A stretch of DNA of 64,000 nucleotides, taken from Candidatus Saccharimonadota bacterium. GTDB lineage: Bacteria > Patescibacteriota > Saccharimonadia > Saccharimonadales > Saccharimonadaceae. This document shows positions 16,677 through 25,058 of the stretch, piece by piece. The position numbers and the translations under genes are program-made. Numbering within the stretch: position 1 is the stretch's first letter; each line of letters opens with the position of its first letter. The DNA is taken from assembly GCA_017433245.1 (NCBI GenBank), contig JAFRHO010000013.1, positions 1-64,000 of the forward strand, written 5' to 3'. The notes under the pieces are model-generated. The model saw only the letters and a program-made list of their open reading frames with translations, searched no databases and was not told the DNA's origin.

Positions 16677-17744
16677 TTATTCTATGTTGTATAAATGAAG
16701 GGACGTAAGGGCTTTTTTGCCGGTTTTTCTAATAGAGCGTCGAACCTTGGTGGCATAAAGTATAGTTTTTGCAGTAGCCCAATTGGGTGAAGTAATGAGG
16801 TGAAAGAAGAATTTATCGTATTTTGTAAAATATGTGTATTTAAATGTTTTGTCTTTGATGACTGGAGCGAAGATGGCTTTCAATCTATTGTAGTACTCTT
16901 TTTGGTACTCTTTTGAAATATTAAGAAAAAAGGTGGTGTTTGCCCATAACACGTGGGCATAAAGAGGCTCTTTGAGTTTTTCGAGTAGGTTGAGTGATTT
17001 GACTATATCAATGCCCGTTTTAGAATTATCGACCATAAATAATAGTTTTTTGCCTTTGGCGCTGGTGGAGTTTCCCTGAGAGGGTTCATTGCGCCAATGA
17101 ACGAATCCGTCCGGAACAACGGAAATACGTTTGGCTTTACAAAGAACTTCGACCATGAAGGGAAAATCTTGGTATGAAGCCCCAGCGGTATCTGCTAGTT
17201 TGATTTTTTTTATAAATTCGGCACGGTAAATGGAGGACCAGATTGAAGCATGGAAAGCGATGAGTTGTGGCCAGTCGGTGATTGAAAAAGCTGTAGTAGG
17301 AGCAAGGCGTAGATCGATTTTGGATGGGTTTTTGTAGTATTCATTTTGTTTAGTTTTTGGTTTAGTAGAATCATATTTCCAGAAGCCGCCTTTAGTGACG
17401 TCAGTTTTGAGCTTCTTGGCATTATTATAGAGCGTTTCGTACATGTTGGGCTCAATCCAGTCGTCAGACTCAATTATTCCGATATATTCGCCTTTGGCTA
17501 ATTTGATGCCCTTGTTGACGCTGGCACTATACCCAGAATTTTTTTGATGTATAGGAATTATGCGAGAGTCTTTTTCACTGTACTTATCTATAATTGCTGC
17601 GCAATCATCTGGTGAGCCATCATCAATAACGATAACTTCTATGTCTTTAAGTGTTTGGGCGAGAATACTATCAAGACATTCTGGAAGATATTTCTCGACA
17701 TTATAAACTGGGACAACAATGGATACTTTTGGTTGTTTTGGCAT
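16677..17744 (-). CDS. Glycosyltransferase family 2
   Basis: 355 residues. The N-terminal GT-A domain has VSIVVPVYNVEKYLPECLDS, VIDDGSPDDC, SGYSASVNKGIKLAKGEYIG and the metal site ESDDW. A helical C-terminal part with a basic tail (ATKVRRSIRKTGKKAL) could sit on the membrane. The acceptor is unknown. It has its own promoter (TATAAT at 17769-17764) and a GGAG ribosome site about 6 nt before the ATG. It resembles the divergent gene at 17794 closely enough to suggest an old duplication. Its stop is 1 nt from the wecB stop. Confidence 0.88.
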   Translation of the reverse strand: MPKQPKVSIVVPVYNVEKYLPECLDSILAQTLKDIEVIVIDDGSPDDCAAIIDKYSEKDSRIIPIHQKNSGYSASVNKGIKLAKGEYIGIIESDDWIEPNMYETLYNNAKKLKTDVTKGGFWKYDSTKPKTKQNEYYKNPSKIDLRLAPTTAFSITDWPQLIAFHASIWSSIYRAEFIKKIKLADTAGASYQDFPFMVEVLCKAKRISVVPDGFVHWRNEPSQGNSTSAKGKKLLFMVDNSKTGIDIVKSLNLLEKLKEPLYAHVLWANTTFFLNISKEYQKEYYNRLKAIFAPVIKDKTFKYTYFTKYDKFFFHLITSPNWATAKTILYATKVRRSIRKTGKKALTSLHLYNIE

Positions 17745-17763
17745 TTTATCTCCTGTTTATCTT

Positions 17764-17787
17764 ATTATATCAAAATTGAGTTATAAT
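17764..17787. promoter_or_regulatory. Divergent promoters of two GT2 genes
   Basis: The minus-strand TATAAT (17769-17764) gives a short leader with GGAG. The plus-strand TATAAT (17782-17787) lies 6 nt before the ATG at 17794. The two -10 boxes are 12 bp apart. Confidence 0.5.
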
Positions 17788-17793
17788 ATGAAT

Positions 17794-18789
17794 ATGCGTG
17801 ATGTGAAAGTTTCTATTGTTGTACCGATGTATAATTCCTCAGAATACTTAAGGGAATGTTTAGATTCATTAGCTGGGCAATCATTAAAAGAGGTAGAATT
17901 TGTTTTGGTGAACGATGGCTCTACGGATAGTACGCTTGAAATCGCAAATGAATATAGAAGGAATGACAAGAGATTTAGAATTATTGATAAGGAAAATACT
18001 GGTTATGGCGATAGTGTAAATAAAGGAATAGACTTGGCGAAAGGTGAATATGTGGGTATTGTGGAGCCAGATGATTATTGCGATAAAGAAATGTTCGGAA
18101 TACTATATGATATCGCCAGAATAAATAAGGTGGATGTTGCTAAGACTGGATACTATTTATATTCAAAGGGCGAGACAAAGGTGCAGGCGCCGTTATTTAA
18201 AAATGAAAGTGAAATAACAATTGAGCCAATAAAAAAATACGTAGTTTTTTTTGAGCCGCCGGCGATTTGGTCGGGTATTTATAGGAGAGAGTTTTTGAAA
18301 AAAAATAGGATAACCCTTCTTCGGACACCTGGTGCGTCATATCAAGATGCGGGATTTAATTTTAAGGTATTGGCCTGTGCGGAGAAGGTGAGTTATGTAA
18401 GTAAGCCTTTGTATTACTATAGGACGGATAATCCTGGTTCATCAGTAAAAGATTTGAAAAAAACGATGGCTGTGGTAAACGAATATGAATCGGTTGAGGA
18501 ATTTGTAGGTCGATTAAAGAATAAAGAGTTGTTATTAAAATATTGCCAAGTAGCAAAGTTTGGGGCTTATCATTGGAATTTATTGAGACTAAAAAGACAG
18601 GATGCACGACGTTTTATGAAGACGATGAAGAAGGAGTTTAGAATAAAAAAAGGTGAGGGATTGCTAGATAGAAGGTATTTTCCGAAAAAATACTGGATAT
18701 CGTTGGAAGCGTTGCTTATACTACCTATTTCGCTTTACTTAGTGTTGTTTGAATTGCGTAAATGCATTAAAAAATCAAAAATGATATAA
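17794..18789 (+). CDS. Glycosyltransferase family 2
   Basis: 331 residues from the chosen ATG; the frame is open further 5', but the -10 box ends at 17787, which favours 17794. Motifs are VSIVVPMYNSSEYLRECLDS, LVNDGSTDST, TGYGDSVNKGIDLAKGEYVG and EPDDY in place of the usual DxD region. A C-terminal hydrophobic helix (ALLILPISLYLVLF, near the end) followed by a Lys-rich tail suggests membrane attachment. It precedes glf by 30 nt, but glf has its own TATAAT. Its product could act with Glf-derived galactofuranose (inference). Confidence 0.87.
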   Translation: MRDVKVSIVVPMYNSSEYLRECLDSLAGQSLKEVEFVLVNDGSTDSTLEIANEYRRNDKRFRIIDKENTGYGDSVNKGIDLAKGEYVGIVEPDDYCDKEMFGILYDIARINKVDVAKTGYYLYSKGETKVQAPLFKNESEITIEPIKKYVVFFEPPAIWSGIYRREFLKKNRITLLRTPGASYQDAGFNFKVLACAEKVSYVSKPLYYYRTDNPGSSVKDLKKTMAVVNEYESVEEFVGRLKNKELLLKYCQVAKFGAYHWNLLRLKRQDARRFMKTMKKEFRIKKGEGLLDRRYFPKKYWISLEALLILPISLYLVLFELRKCIKKSKMI

Positions 18790-18819
18790 TAGAGGCAATA
18801 GAAATGGAGAAAATATTTT

Positions 18820-19956
18820 ATGAAAGAAAATTCATATCTCGTGGTGGGTGCAGGAATTTTTGGTGCAACAATAGCAGAGAGATTGGCAGGCACTGGTAAT
18901 AGAGTACTGGTGATTGATAAGCGACCGCATCTTGCAGGCAACATTTATTCTTACACAGATAAAGAAACGGGAATTGAAGTGCATAAATACGGATCGCATA
19001 TTTTTCATACGGAGATGGATGAGGTTTGGGATTATATAACAAAGTTCACGGAGTTTAATGATTATACCCACACAGTAAATACGCGCCATAATGGGAAACT
19101 ATACCCAATGCCGATAAACTTAGATACGATTAATTTATTATACGAAACGGATATGGATGCAGCGGAAGCGGAGAAGTTTGTGGCAAAAGAAGCGAAACGT
19201 GATAGTGAAAAATATGGCATTACTGAGCCAAGAAACTTTGAAGAAAAAGGAATTAGTTTAGTAGGAGAGAAGTTGTATACGGCATTTCTGAAAAACTATA
19301 CCGAAAAACAATGGAATACCTCAGCAACGAACTTGTCAGCAGAGATTTTGAGCAGGATTCCGGTGAGGTTTTCACACGATAATCGATATTTTATGACGGC
19401 GAAGTATCAAGGTATTCCTAAAGACGGCTATACGAAGATGGTTGAGAAGATGCTTGATTCAGAAAATATTGAAGTAAGATTGAATACAGATTTTAAGGAT
19501 ATTGAGAAAGATTTACTGGAAAATGTAAAAATAGTTTATTGTGGACAAGTTGATGAATTGTGCAATTATGAATTAGGGATATTGCCATGGAGATCGCTTA
19601 AGTTTGAGGATGAAAAAACGGAGAATGGCTTGGGTGAAGCTGTTATCAACGAAGCAGACAAAGAAGTGCCTTATACGAGATCGCATGATTATAAGTACTA
19701 TCAAATTCATCAACCGGAAGTAATTGAACAAAAGATTTCATATATTGCGCGAGAGTATCCGGCGGATTTTAAGAAGGGTGGGGAAGCATATTATCCAGTA
19801 AACAATGAGGATTCGGCAAAGCTATATGAAAAATATGTAACGCTTGCCAAGAAAAAATACCCTAATATAGTTTTAGGGGGTCGACTTGGTGCATATCAGT
19901 ATTGGGATATGGATAAAGCAATAAAGAATGCGTTAGAGCTTGCAAAAGACTTATGA
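18820..19956 (+). CDS. glf: UDP-galactopyranose mutase
   Basis: 378 residues. This FAD enzyme interconverts UDP-galactopyranose and UDP-galactofuranose, the donor for Galf-containing surface glycans. Seen here: the FAD-binding VVGAGIFGATIAERLA, HLAGNIYSY, YGSHIFHT, YTEKQWN, and late Arg/Tyr blocks (PYTRSHDYKYY, GGRLGAYQYWDMD). It has a TATAAT at 18785 and GGAGA before the ATG, so it is one of the leadered genes. Together with galE (24060) it would supply Galf from UDP-glucose. Its stop overlaps the convergent acyltransferase gene by 6 bp. Confidence 0.96.
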   Translation: MKENSYLVVGAGIFGATIAERLAGTGNRVLVIDKRPHLAGNIYSYTDKETGIEVHKYGSHIFHTEMDEVWDYITKFTEFNDYTHTVNTRHNGKLYPMPINLDTINLLYETDMDAAEAEKFVAKEAKRDSEKYGITEPRNFEEKGISLVGEKLYTAFLKNYTEKQWNTSATNLSAEILSRIPVRFSHDNRYFMTAKYQGIPKDGYTKMVEKMLDSENIEVRLNTDFKDIEKDLLENVKIVYCGQVDELCNYELGILPWRSLKFEDEKTENGLGEAVINEADKEVPYTRSHDYKYYQIHQPEVIEQKISYIAREYPADFKKGGEAYYPVNNEDSAKLYEKYVTLAKKKYPNIVLGGRLGAYQYWDMDKAIKNALELAKDL

Positions 19957-20976
19957 TGTTTTGCCAATAAGAAATGGGGCGTGCTTTTTGATGAATGAGG
20001 CGACCGGTACGCATGTAATTAGGGTAAAGAATAAATAAAGTGGAACAATAATATAGTTTGAGATATGTGCAACGGAGATTAGCAGGATAAGGTCGTTGAT
20101 GAGTGTGAGAGGGTATTTATGTAGAATGAACAAAACCATAGTATTGGAGCCGATGATTTGCATGAGTTTAGATAGCCATTTGGTGTAGTTTGCGATGGTA
20201 ATAGCGGCTAAAACACTAGCCGTAATACCCAGGATGGTGGTTGCGAAAAAGAATAAATAATTGCCATAGCGATTTTCTGCCATTAGAACGTAATCAACAT
20301 CGTTGTGTAGGCTGAAATAGGTAGTGGCAATAAATAATAGAATTATCAATGGCAGGGCAATAGTAATCGAAAGTTTATTTTTCCGATTTTTTTGATGGTT
20401 TGAAAAAAGATAACCGGCTAACATAAACAGGCTGGCCATGGGTACTATATCTAAACCAAAGGGCAGGTTATGCCCCATTAGGATACTTTGGATATTTGCC
20501 TGAGATGGAATAAACATAACAATAAACAAGAGTATGGCTAGTGTTATGGGGAGATATTTTATGAGTTTTCTTTTGTAGAAAAAGTATAGAATGAAATCTA
20601 AGAGAATAGTTGCGAGAAATAAGACGGGGAGAAACCAGAGAGAGCTGTTGCTAACTGACCCAATGGATTGATGAGTGCCATAGAGAATTTTTGGTATGGT
20701 CATTAGGGAAATGTTGGGAAGGGCAAGGACAATAGTCCATATAAAATATGGTAAACAAATACGAACGAAGCGTTTTTTGAGAATGGTTTTTAGATTTAGC
20801 TTTTGGTAGTTTGTAAAACATAAAGATATACCAGAGACGAAAAAGAAGAGTGGAATATGAAAAGAGTAGATCCATTTATGGAGTTCTGTATTGAAATCTG
20901 GGTATGGTATATGGCCGATGATAACAAGGATGATAGCGATTGCCCTAAGGATATCAATATATTGTATTCTTTTCAT
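19951..20976 (-). CDS. Acyltransferase family 3 membrane protein (OafA/WecH-like)
   Basis: 341 residues with about 10 membrane helices. The N-terminal YIDILRAIAIILVIIGHI carries the family RxxA...H pattern, and HIPLFFFVSGISL is the second conserved helix. These enzymes put O-acetyl or similar groups on extracytoplasmic sugars. It is the last gene of the minus-strand operon 24022-19951 and lies 7 nt after the cytidylyltransferase, so it probably modifies the polymer that the operon exports. Confidence 0.88.
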   Translation of the reverse strand: MKRIQYIDILRAIAIILVIIGHIPYPDFNTELHKWIYSFHIPLFFFVSGISLCFTNYQKLNLKTILKKRFVRICLPYFIWTIVLALPNISLMTIPKILYGTHQSIGSVSNSSLWFLPVLFLATILLDFILYFFYKRKLIKYLPITLAILLFIVMFIPSQANIQSILMGHNLPFGLDIVPMASLFMLAGYLFSNHQKNRKNKLSITIALPLIILLFIATTYFSLHNDVDYVLMAENRYGNYLFFFATTILGITASVLAAITIANYTKWLSKLMQIIGSNTMVLFILHKYPLTLINDLILLISVAHISNYIIVPLYLFFTLITCVPVASFIKKHAPFLIGKTS

Positions 20977-20983
20977 TTAGTAA

Positions 20984-21409
20984 TTAGAGCTCTTTCTCAG
21001 ATATTTTTTGAATGGTGTCTCTGATTTTGGTACTAGAGATTCCTTTTGTTCTTGGGAAGAAGATGATTTCGACTCCGAGTGGTTCTAGTTGTTCTTGGTA
21101 TTGTTTCCACCTGGGTGTACCTTTCCAGTCTGAGCCAGCGAAGAGCTTATTGAAGTGATATTTTTTCCAAGTAGCTAATCTGTCACTATCATTTTGGGGA
21201 ATGACTTTATCGACATATTTGCAAGCTTCAACTATTGCTGCACGTTCCTTATAGGAAAAAACTGGTGTACGATTTTTTTGTTTAGAGATTCTTTCATCCG
21301 TGTTTACGCCCACTATTAGATAATCGCAATGAGCCTTCGCTCTTTTAAGAAGATTTAAGTGCCCGATATGAAACATATCCCAAGCTCCAGAAACGTAACC
21401 TATAATCAT
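20984..21409 (-). CDS. Cytidylyltransferase family (TagD-like)
   Basis: 141 residues, one domain. The nucleotidyltransferase marks are GAWDMFHIGHLNLLKRA (HxGH) and the C-terminal ISSTKIR (consensus ISSTxIR). It most resembles glycerol-3-phosphate cytidylyltransferase, which would make CDP-glycerol, but ethanolamine- or choline-phosphate cytidylyltransferases share the motifs. With LicD directly upstream (4-nt overlap), a CDP-linked alcohol donor feeding LicD is a natural pairing (inference). Confidence 0.85.
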   Translation of the reverse strand: MIIGYVSGAWDMFHIGHLNLLKRAKAHCDYLIVGVNTDERISKQKNRTPVFSYKERAAIVEACKYVDKVIPQNDSDRLATWKKYHFNKLFAGSDWKGTPRWKQYQEQLEPLGVEIIFFPRTKGISSTKIRDTIQKISEKEL

Positions 21410-22431
21410 TTGTTTTTCTCCAGTAAATTGGTTTTACCACTGACAACATTGCGTAAAATGCGAATATTATCGAGATTAAACCTTGATTGTATGTCGTCAT
21501 GTTTGGGGTAGATTTTACTAGGCCATGCCATGTAGTCGCCATAATAATAATCTAATAGGTTTTCTGGTTGATTGGGAATTGGCATGGGAATATTTTCAAA
21601 AATGGCGGTTTTTAGTGGGTAAATCCAATCGTAATCTTGAACGGAGCGAACTTTTCTGATGGAGCTTTTCTCTAGTCCGTGGTAGATTGCTGGGTGAGTT
21701 TTAGTTGCCTCTTTTTTAGTGATATTTGGACCAACCTTTTCTCTTAGCTTTTCTATTTCTCCATAAGAAAGGTTAGTAATTGTTCTTTCTTGAGTTTTTA
21801 GCTTGTCCCAATCGAATTTAATATTGTTTTGATGTATTTCCTTAAGGAATGTGCCGGTTTTAATGCGGTCTTTTTCGTCTTCCATGGGGCGATAATAAAA
21901 ATCAGATGGAAAGATATCTAGTTGGAGTGGGGTTTTGCCATAGTATATGCGAATGATTTCACTATGGACATAGAACAGTTTAGTGTTTTTAAATTCTTTG
22001 TCTAAGATAGGTAGGAGTTTGTTATAATCTTCTCTAATCATCATAACATCGACGTCGTCGTCCCATGGGACGAAACCATGATGCCTGATTGCTCCGAGTA
22101 GTGAACCGAAGTTTAAATAGAATTCGAGATTGTGTTTTTTGCAAATATCCTTAAAGAGTTTCAGTAGTTCGAGATTGGCTAATTGGGATAATCTCAGGTA
22201 GCCGTTGGCTATTGGGGCATTTTCGATGTGGAAATTTGCGAACAATAACTCTTTGAGAAAATTGTTCTCTTTTTGAAGTTCGTCTAAAGTGTTAAGAGAG
22301 CTATTGATTTTTTTAATTTCTGTTTCGATAGCGTTTTGTCTAAAGTTGATATTATCAAGTCGCTCGACAAGGCTATCGATTTGTAATATTTTGTTGTAGC
22401 CTTTCTTTGCGATATTGACGGGGTTTTTCAT
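21406..22431 (-). CDS. LicD-family phosphotransferase
   Basis: 341 residues. LicD/fukutin-type enzymes transfer phosphocholine or a related phospho-alcohol from a CDP donor to a cell-surface sugar. The core is clear: FYLNFGSLLGAIRHHGFVPW, then DDDVDVMM with the metal-binding aspartates. The N-terminal ~80 residues are predicted coiled coil (Glu/Lys/Asn-rich). The start at 22431 follows the stop of the ABC ATPase by 1 nt with GGAG in the ATPase 3' end; the open frame runs further 5' only inside that gene. It overlaps the cytidylyltransferase start by 4 nt. Confidence 0.9.
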   Translation of the reverse strand: MKNPVNIAKKGYNKILQIDSLVERLDNINFRQNAIETEIKKINSSLNTLDELQKENNFLKELLFANFHIENAPIANGYLRLSQLANLELLKLFKDICKKHNLEFYLNFGSLLGAIRHHGFVPWDDDVDVMMIREDYNKLLPILDKEFKNTKLFYVHSEIIRIYYGKTPLQLDIFPSDFYYRPMEDEKDRIKTGTFLKEIHQNNIKFDWDKLKTQERTITNLSYGEIEKLREKVGPNITKKEATKTHPAIYHGLEKSSIRKVRSVQDYDWIYPLKTAIFENIPMPIPNQPENLLDYYYGDYMAWPSKIYPKHDDIQSRFNLDNIRILRNVVSGKTNLLEKNK

Positions 22432-22432
22432 A

Positions 22433-23209
22433 TTAACTCCATAGATTTTTATATGCTTTGGCGACAATTTTGGGTTTGTCGTCGAGAACGATTTTGCCTT
22501 TTTCAATTAGTATTGCGCGGTCGCAGAATTTAGTGATGTTTTCCATAGAATGGGTGACGAGAACAACGGTTTGATTGCCATGAAGAGACCTAAAATAGTC
22601 TTCGCATTTCTTTTGGAAGGCGGCATCACCTACAGCAAGGACTTCGTCTAGAAGAAGGATATCGCCTTTAGCACGTATAGCGATGGAGAAGGCGAGGCGG
22701 ACTTGCATACCGGAGGAGTAGTTTTTGAGTTTTTGATCTTGGAATTCTTCAAGTTCGGCGAATTTCCATATTTTGTCGTACATATTATCTACTTCACTAC
22801 GCGAAAAGCCGAGTAAGGCACCGTTTAAATAAACATTTTCACGACCAGTAAGCTCAGGGTTGAACCCAACGCCAAGTTCGATGAATGGTATAAGACTACC
22901 GTTAATGATGATTTCGCCCTTCTCAGGATAATAAATGCCTGCAAGTGTTTTTAGGAAAGTAGATTTGCCTGAGCCATTACGTCCGACAATGCCAATAAAC
23001 TCACCTTTTTTGATATCCAAATTGATATCACTTAAAACAGATTGTTTTTTGAACCCTTTGACGCCGCGGATTCTATTGAAAATTGCTTGTTTCAGACCGA
23101 ATGCTCGTTCGGTGGGCAGCTTGAAGCTTTTGCTAAGATTTGATACGTGGATTGCTATATCGTTGTCTGCAATTATTTCTTTTCTGGAACCAATTTCGCG
23201 TTTTGCCAT
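22433..23209 (-). CDS. Polysaccharide/teichoic-acid ABC exporter, ATPase (TagH/Wzt-like)
   Basis: 258 residues. It has Walker A GRNGSGKSTFLKTL, signature LKNYSSGMQVRLAFSIA, Walker B ILLLDEVLAVGDAAFQKKC and the H-loop VTHSM. The sequence type is that of glycan-exporting ABC-2 systems. The extra C-terminal glycan-binding domain of some Wzt proteins is absent, so export should not depend on recognition of a capped chain end. It is encoded directly after the permease: the permease stop at 23210 is adjacent to its ATG at 23209. Confidence 0.93.
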   Translation of the reverse strand: MAKREIGSRKEIIADNDIAIHVSNLSKSFKLPTERAFGLKQAIFNRIRGVKGFKKQSVLSDINLDIKKGEFIGIVGRNGSGKSTFLKTLAGIYYPEKGEIIINGSLIPFIELGVGFNPELTGRENVYLNGALLGFSRSEVDNMYDKIWKFAELEEFQDQKLKNYSSGMQVRLAFSIAIRAKGDILLLDEVLAVGDAAFQKKCEDYFRSLHGNQTVVLVTHSMENITKFCDRAILIEKGKIVLDDKPKIVAKAYKNLWS

Positions 23210-24022
23210 TTAAATTTCCTCCGCGAAGAATTTAGATTTTTTACGGAAGTATAGCGCTGCAAAAACTAGAACAAAAATAATCAAGATGATGGGGAGGAAT
23301 TCTAATAATGGGTTTTCTAGATAATTCCAGGTCGTAATGGTTTCATGAGTAATAAGGTTGTGGCGAATGTCTTGGATGGCTTGAGCAATAGGATTTAAGA
23401 GGATAATTTTAGCAGCTATGACGCTTGAAGATGCAACCATTGAGACTGGATAAATAATAGGTACAGCGTAAAACAATGCCTGAACACAGACGTCCCAGAT
23501 GGAAGTGATGTCGCGATATTTGACATTAATGGCTCCTAATAGAAACGAGATACCGAGTGCTAGAGTATATAGTTCAACTAGGGATAACGGTACTAGAAGC
23601 CAAGTCCAACTAGGAGTTACTCCGTTGATAAGAGCAAAGATAACAACAACGGCTAGATTAATTAGCATATTAATAACTGCAGTGAGAGTAGCTGACACTA
23701 CCACGATGTATTTAGGAAATGAAATTTTGCGGATGAGGTCTCCACGTATAATCATGGCTTGAATACCTTGCGAAGTACACTCAGTAAAGAAACTCCACAT
23801 GGTCGTACCGGTGAGAAGATAGACTGGATAATGCGGAATGTCACCACCAAATCTAAGGAGTTTAGCAAAAACAACATAAAGAATAGCAAACATCATAAGT
23901 GGTCTTAAAAGTGCCCACAAATAGCCAAGTACGGAACCTTGGTAACGGAGTTTAAAATCAGTTTTGGTTAGTTCAGAAAGAAGAACCCGGTTCTTTTTAT
24001 TAAACACATGAGGTATGTTCAT
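23210..24022 (-). CDS. Polysaccharide/teichoic-acid ABC exporter, permease (TagG/Wzm-like)
   Basis: 270 residues with six predicted membrane helices and the ABC-2 hallmark near the N-terminus (DFKLRYQGSVLGYLWALLRP). It pairs with the ATPase downstream to move a lipid-linked glycopolymer out of the cytoplasm. I place the start at 24022, because a minus-strand TAAAAT (24036-24031) ends 8 nt before it; an in-frame ATG at 24040 lies upstream of that box and would not be transcribed. This is the first gene of a five-gene operon: permease, ATPase, LicD, cytidylyltransferase, acyltransferase. Confidence 0.92.
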   Translation of the reverse strand: MNIPHVFNKKNRVLLSELTKTDFKLRYQGSVLGYLWALLRPLMMFAILYVVFAKLLRFGGDIPHYPVYLLTGTTMWSFFTECTSQGIQAMIIRGDLIRKISFPKYIVVVSATLTAVINMLINLAVVVIFALINGVTPSWTWLLVPLSLVELYTLALGISFLLGAINVKYRDITSIWDVCVQALFYAVPIIYPVSMVASSSVIAAKIILLNPIAQAIQDIRHNLITHETITTWNYLENPLLEFLPIILIIFVLVFAALYFRKKSKFFAEEI

Positions 24023-24030
24023 ACTTAGTA

Positions 24031-24053
24031 ATTTTATCATAAAATGGTATAAT
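24031..24053. promoter_or_regulatory. Divergent leaderless promoters, ABC exporter operon / galE
   Basis: The minus-strand TAAAAT (24036-24031) serves the exporter operon. The plus-strand TATAAT (24048-24053) lies 6 nt before the galE ATG. The starts are 38 bp apart, so the two polymerase sites overlap. Confidence 0.55.
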
Positions 24054-24059
24054 TGTCAT

Positions 24060-25058
24060 ATGGAAAGAGTGCTAGTTACTGGGGGGACCGGTTATATCGG
24101 TTCACATACAATTATCGAATTATATAAAAAGGGTTATAAGATTGACGTTTTAGACAATCTGTTCAATTCGAAAATTTCAGTACTGGATAAAATCGAGGAA
24201 ATATCTGGAGAAAAGCCAAATTTTTACAAATTGGATTTATTAGATTATGAGGGGATGGACAAACTGTTCGATGAAAATAAATATGATTTGGTAATACATT
24301 TTGCTGGATTGAAGGCCGTAGGTGAGTCGGTTGAAAAACCACTAAAGTATTATGAAAACAATGTTGGAGGTACGATAAACCTGTTGAAGTGTATGGAGAA
24401 GCATAATGTGAAAAAAATCATCTTTTCATCATCAGCGACAGTTTATGGTGAACAACCAACTCCAAAGCTTGATGAAACGATGCCAACCGGAATGGGGATA
24501 ACAAATCCTTATGGTGAGACAAAGCATGTGATTGAGGAAATCTTGAAAGACGTATCTGAGTCGGATCCGGAGTTTCAGGCGGTGATTCTTCGTTATTTCA
24601 ACCCGGTCGGGAACCATCCATCAGGTTTGCTTGGTGAGGACCCAAATGACATTCCAAATAATTTGATGCCGATTATTATGAAAGTGTCGCGTGGAGAGAT
24701 TAAAGAATTAAATGTTTACGGTGATGACTATCCGACGCCAGATGGCAGTGGTGTGAGAGACTATATACACGTGGTAGATTTGGCAAGGGGGCACGTGGCA
24801 GCGATTGACAAGATGGGGCCTGGGGTTTTAATTTATAATTTAGGTTCCGGAAAAGGAACTTCGGTGTTCGAAATGATTGCAGCATTTGAGAAGGCGAGTG
24901 GTAAGAAATTGCCATATAAAGTCGTTGGTCGAAGAGCTGGCGATTTGGCAGAGATTTATGCAGATCCGTCGAAAGCTAAGAAGGAGCTTGGTTGGAAAAC
25001 CGAGTTGACGGTAGAAGATGCGATGCGTGATACAATGTGTTATTTGAATAATTTATAA
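24060..25058 (+). CDS. galE: UDP-glucose 4-epimerase
   Basis: 332 residues, a standard GalE of the extended short-chain dehydrogenase family. It interconverts UDP-glucose and UDP-galactose. Seen: the NAD-binding GGTGYIGSH, HFAGLKAVGESVEKPL, the catalytic SSSATVYG and NPYGETK (YxxxK), RYFNPVGNHPSG and the DGSGVRDYIHV block. The start is fixed by the promoter (TATAAT ending at 24053). The product feeds Glf in the same region. The 3' end overlaps the convergent GtrA-GT2 gene by 19 bp. Confidence 0.96.
   Translation: MERVLVTGGTGYIGSHTIIELYKKGYKIDVLDNLFNSKISVLDKIEEISGEKPNFYKLDLLDYEGMDKLFDENKYDLVIHFAGLKAVGESVEKPLKYYENNVGGTINLLKCMEKHNVKKIIFSSSATVYGEQPTPKLDETMPTGMGITNPYGETKHVIEEILKDVSESDPEFQAVILRYFNPVGNHPSGLLGEDPNDIPNNLMPIIMKVSRGEIKELNVYGDDYPTPDGSGVRDYIHVVDLARGHVAAIDKMGPGVLIYNLGSGKGTSVFEMIAAFEKASGKKLPYKVVGRRAGDLAEIYADPSKAKKELGWKTELTVEDAMRDTMCYLNNL

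Noticed and set aside
22432-22506. Longer N-terminus for the LicD protein
   Set aside because: It lies wholly inside the ABC ATPase gene; GGAG and spacing favour 22431.
24015-24059. Longer N-terminus for galE
   Set aside because: It would start before the TATAAT, and the nucleotide-binding strand begins at the ATG at 24060.
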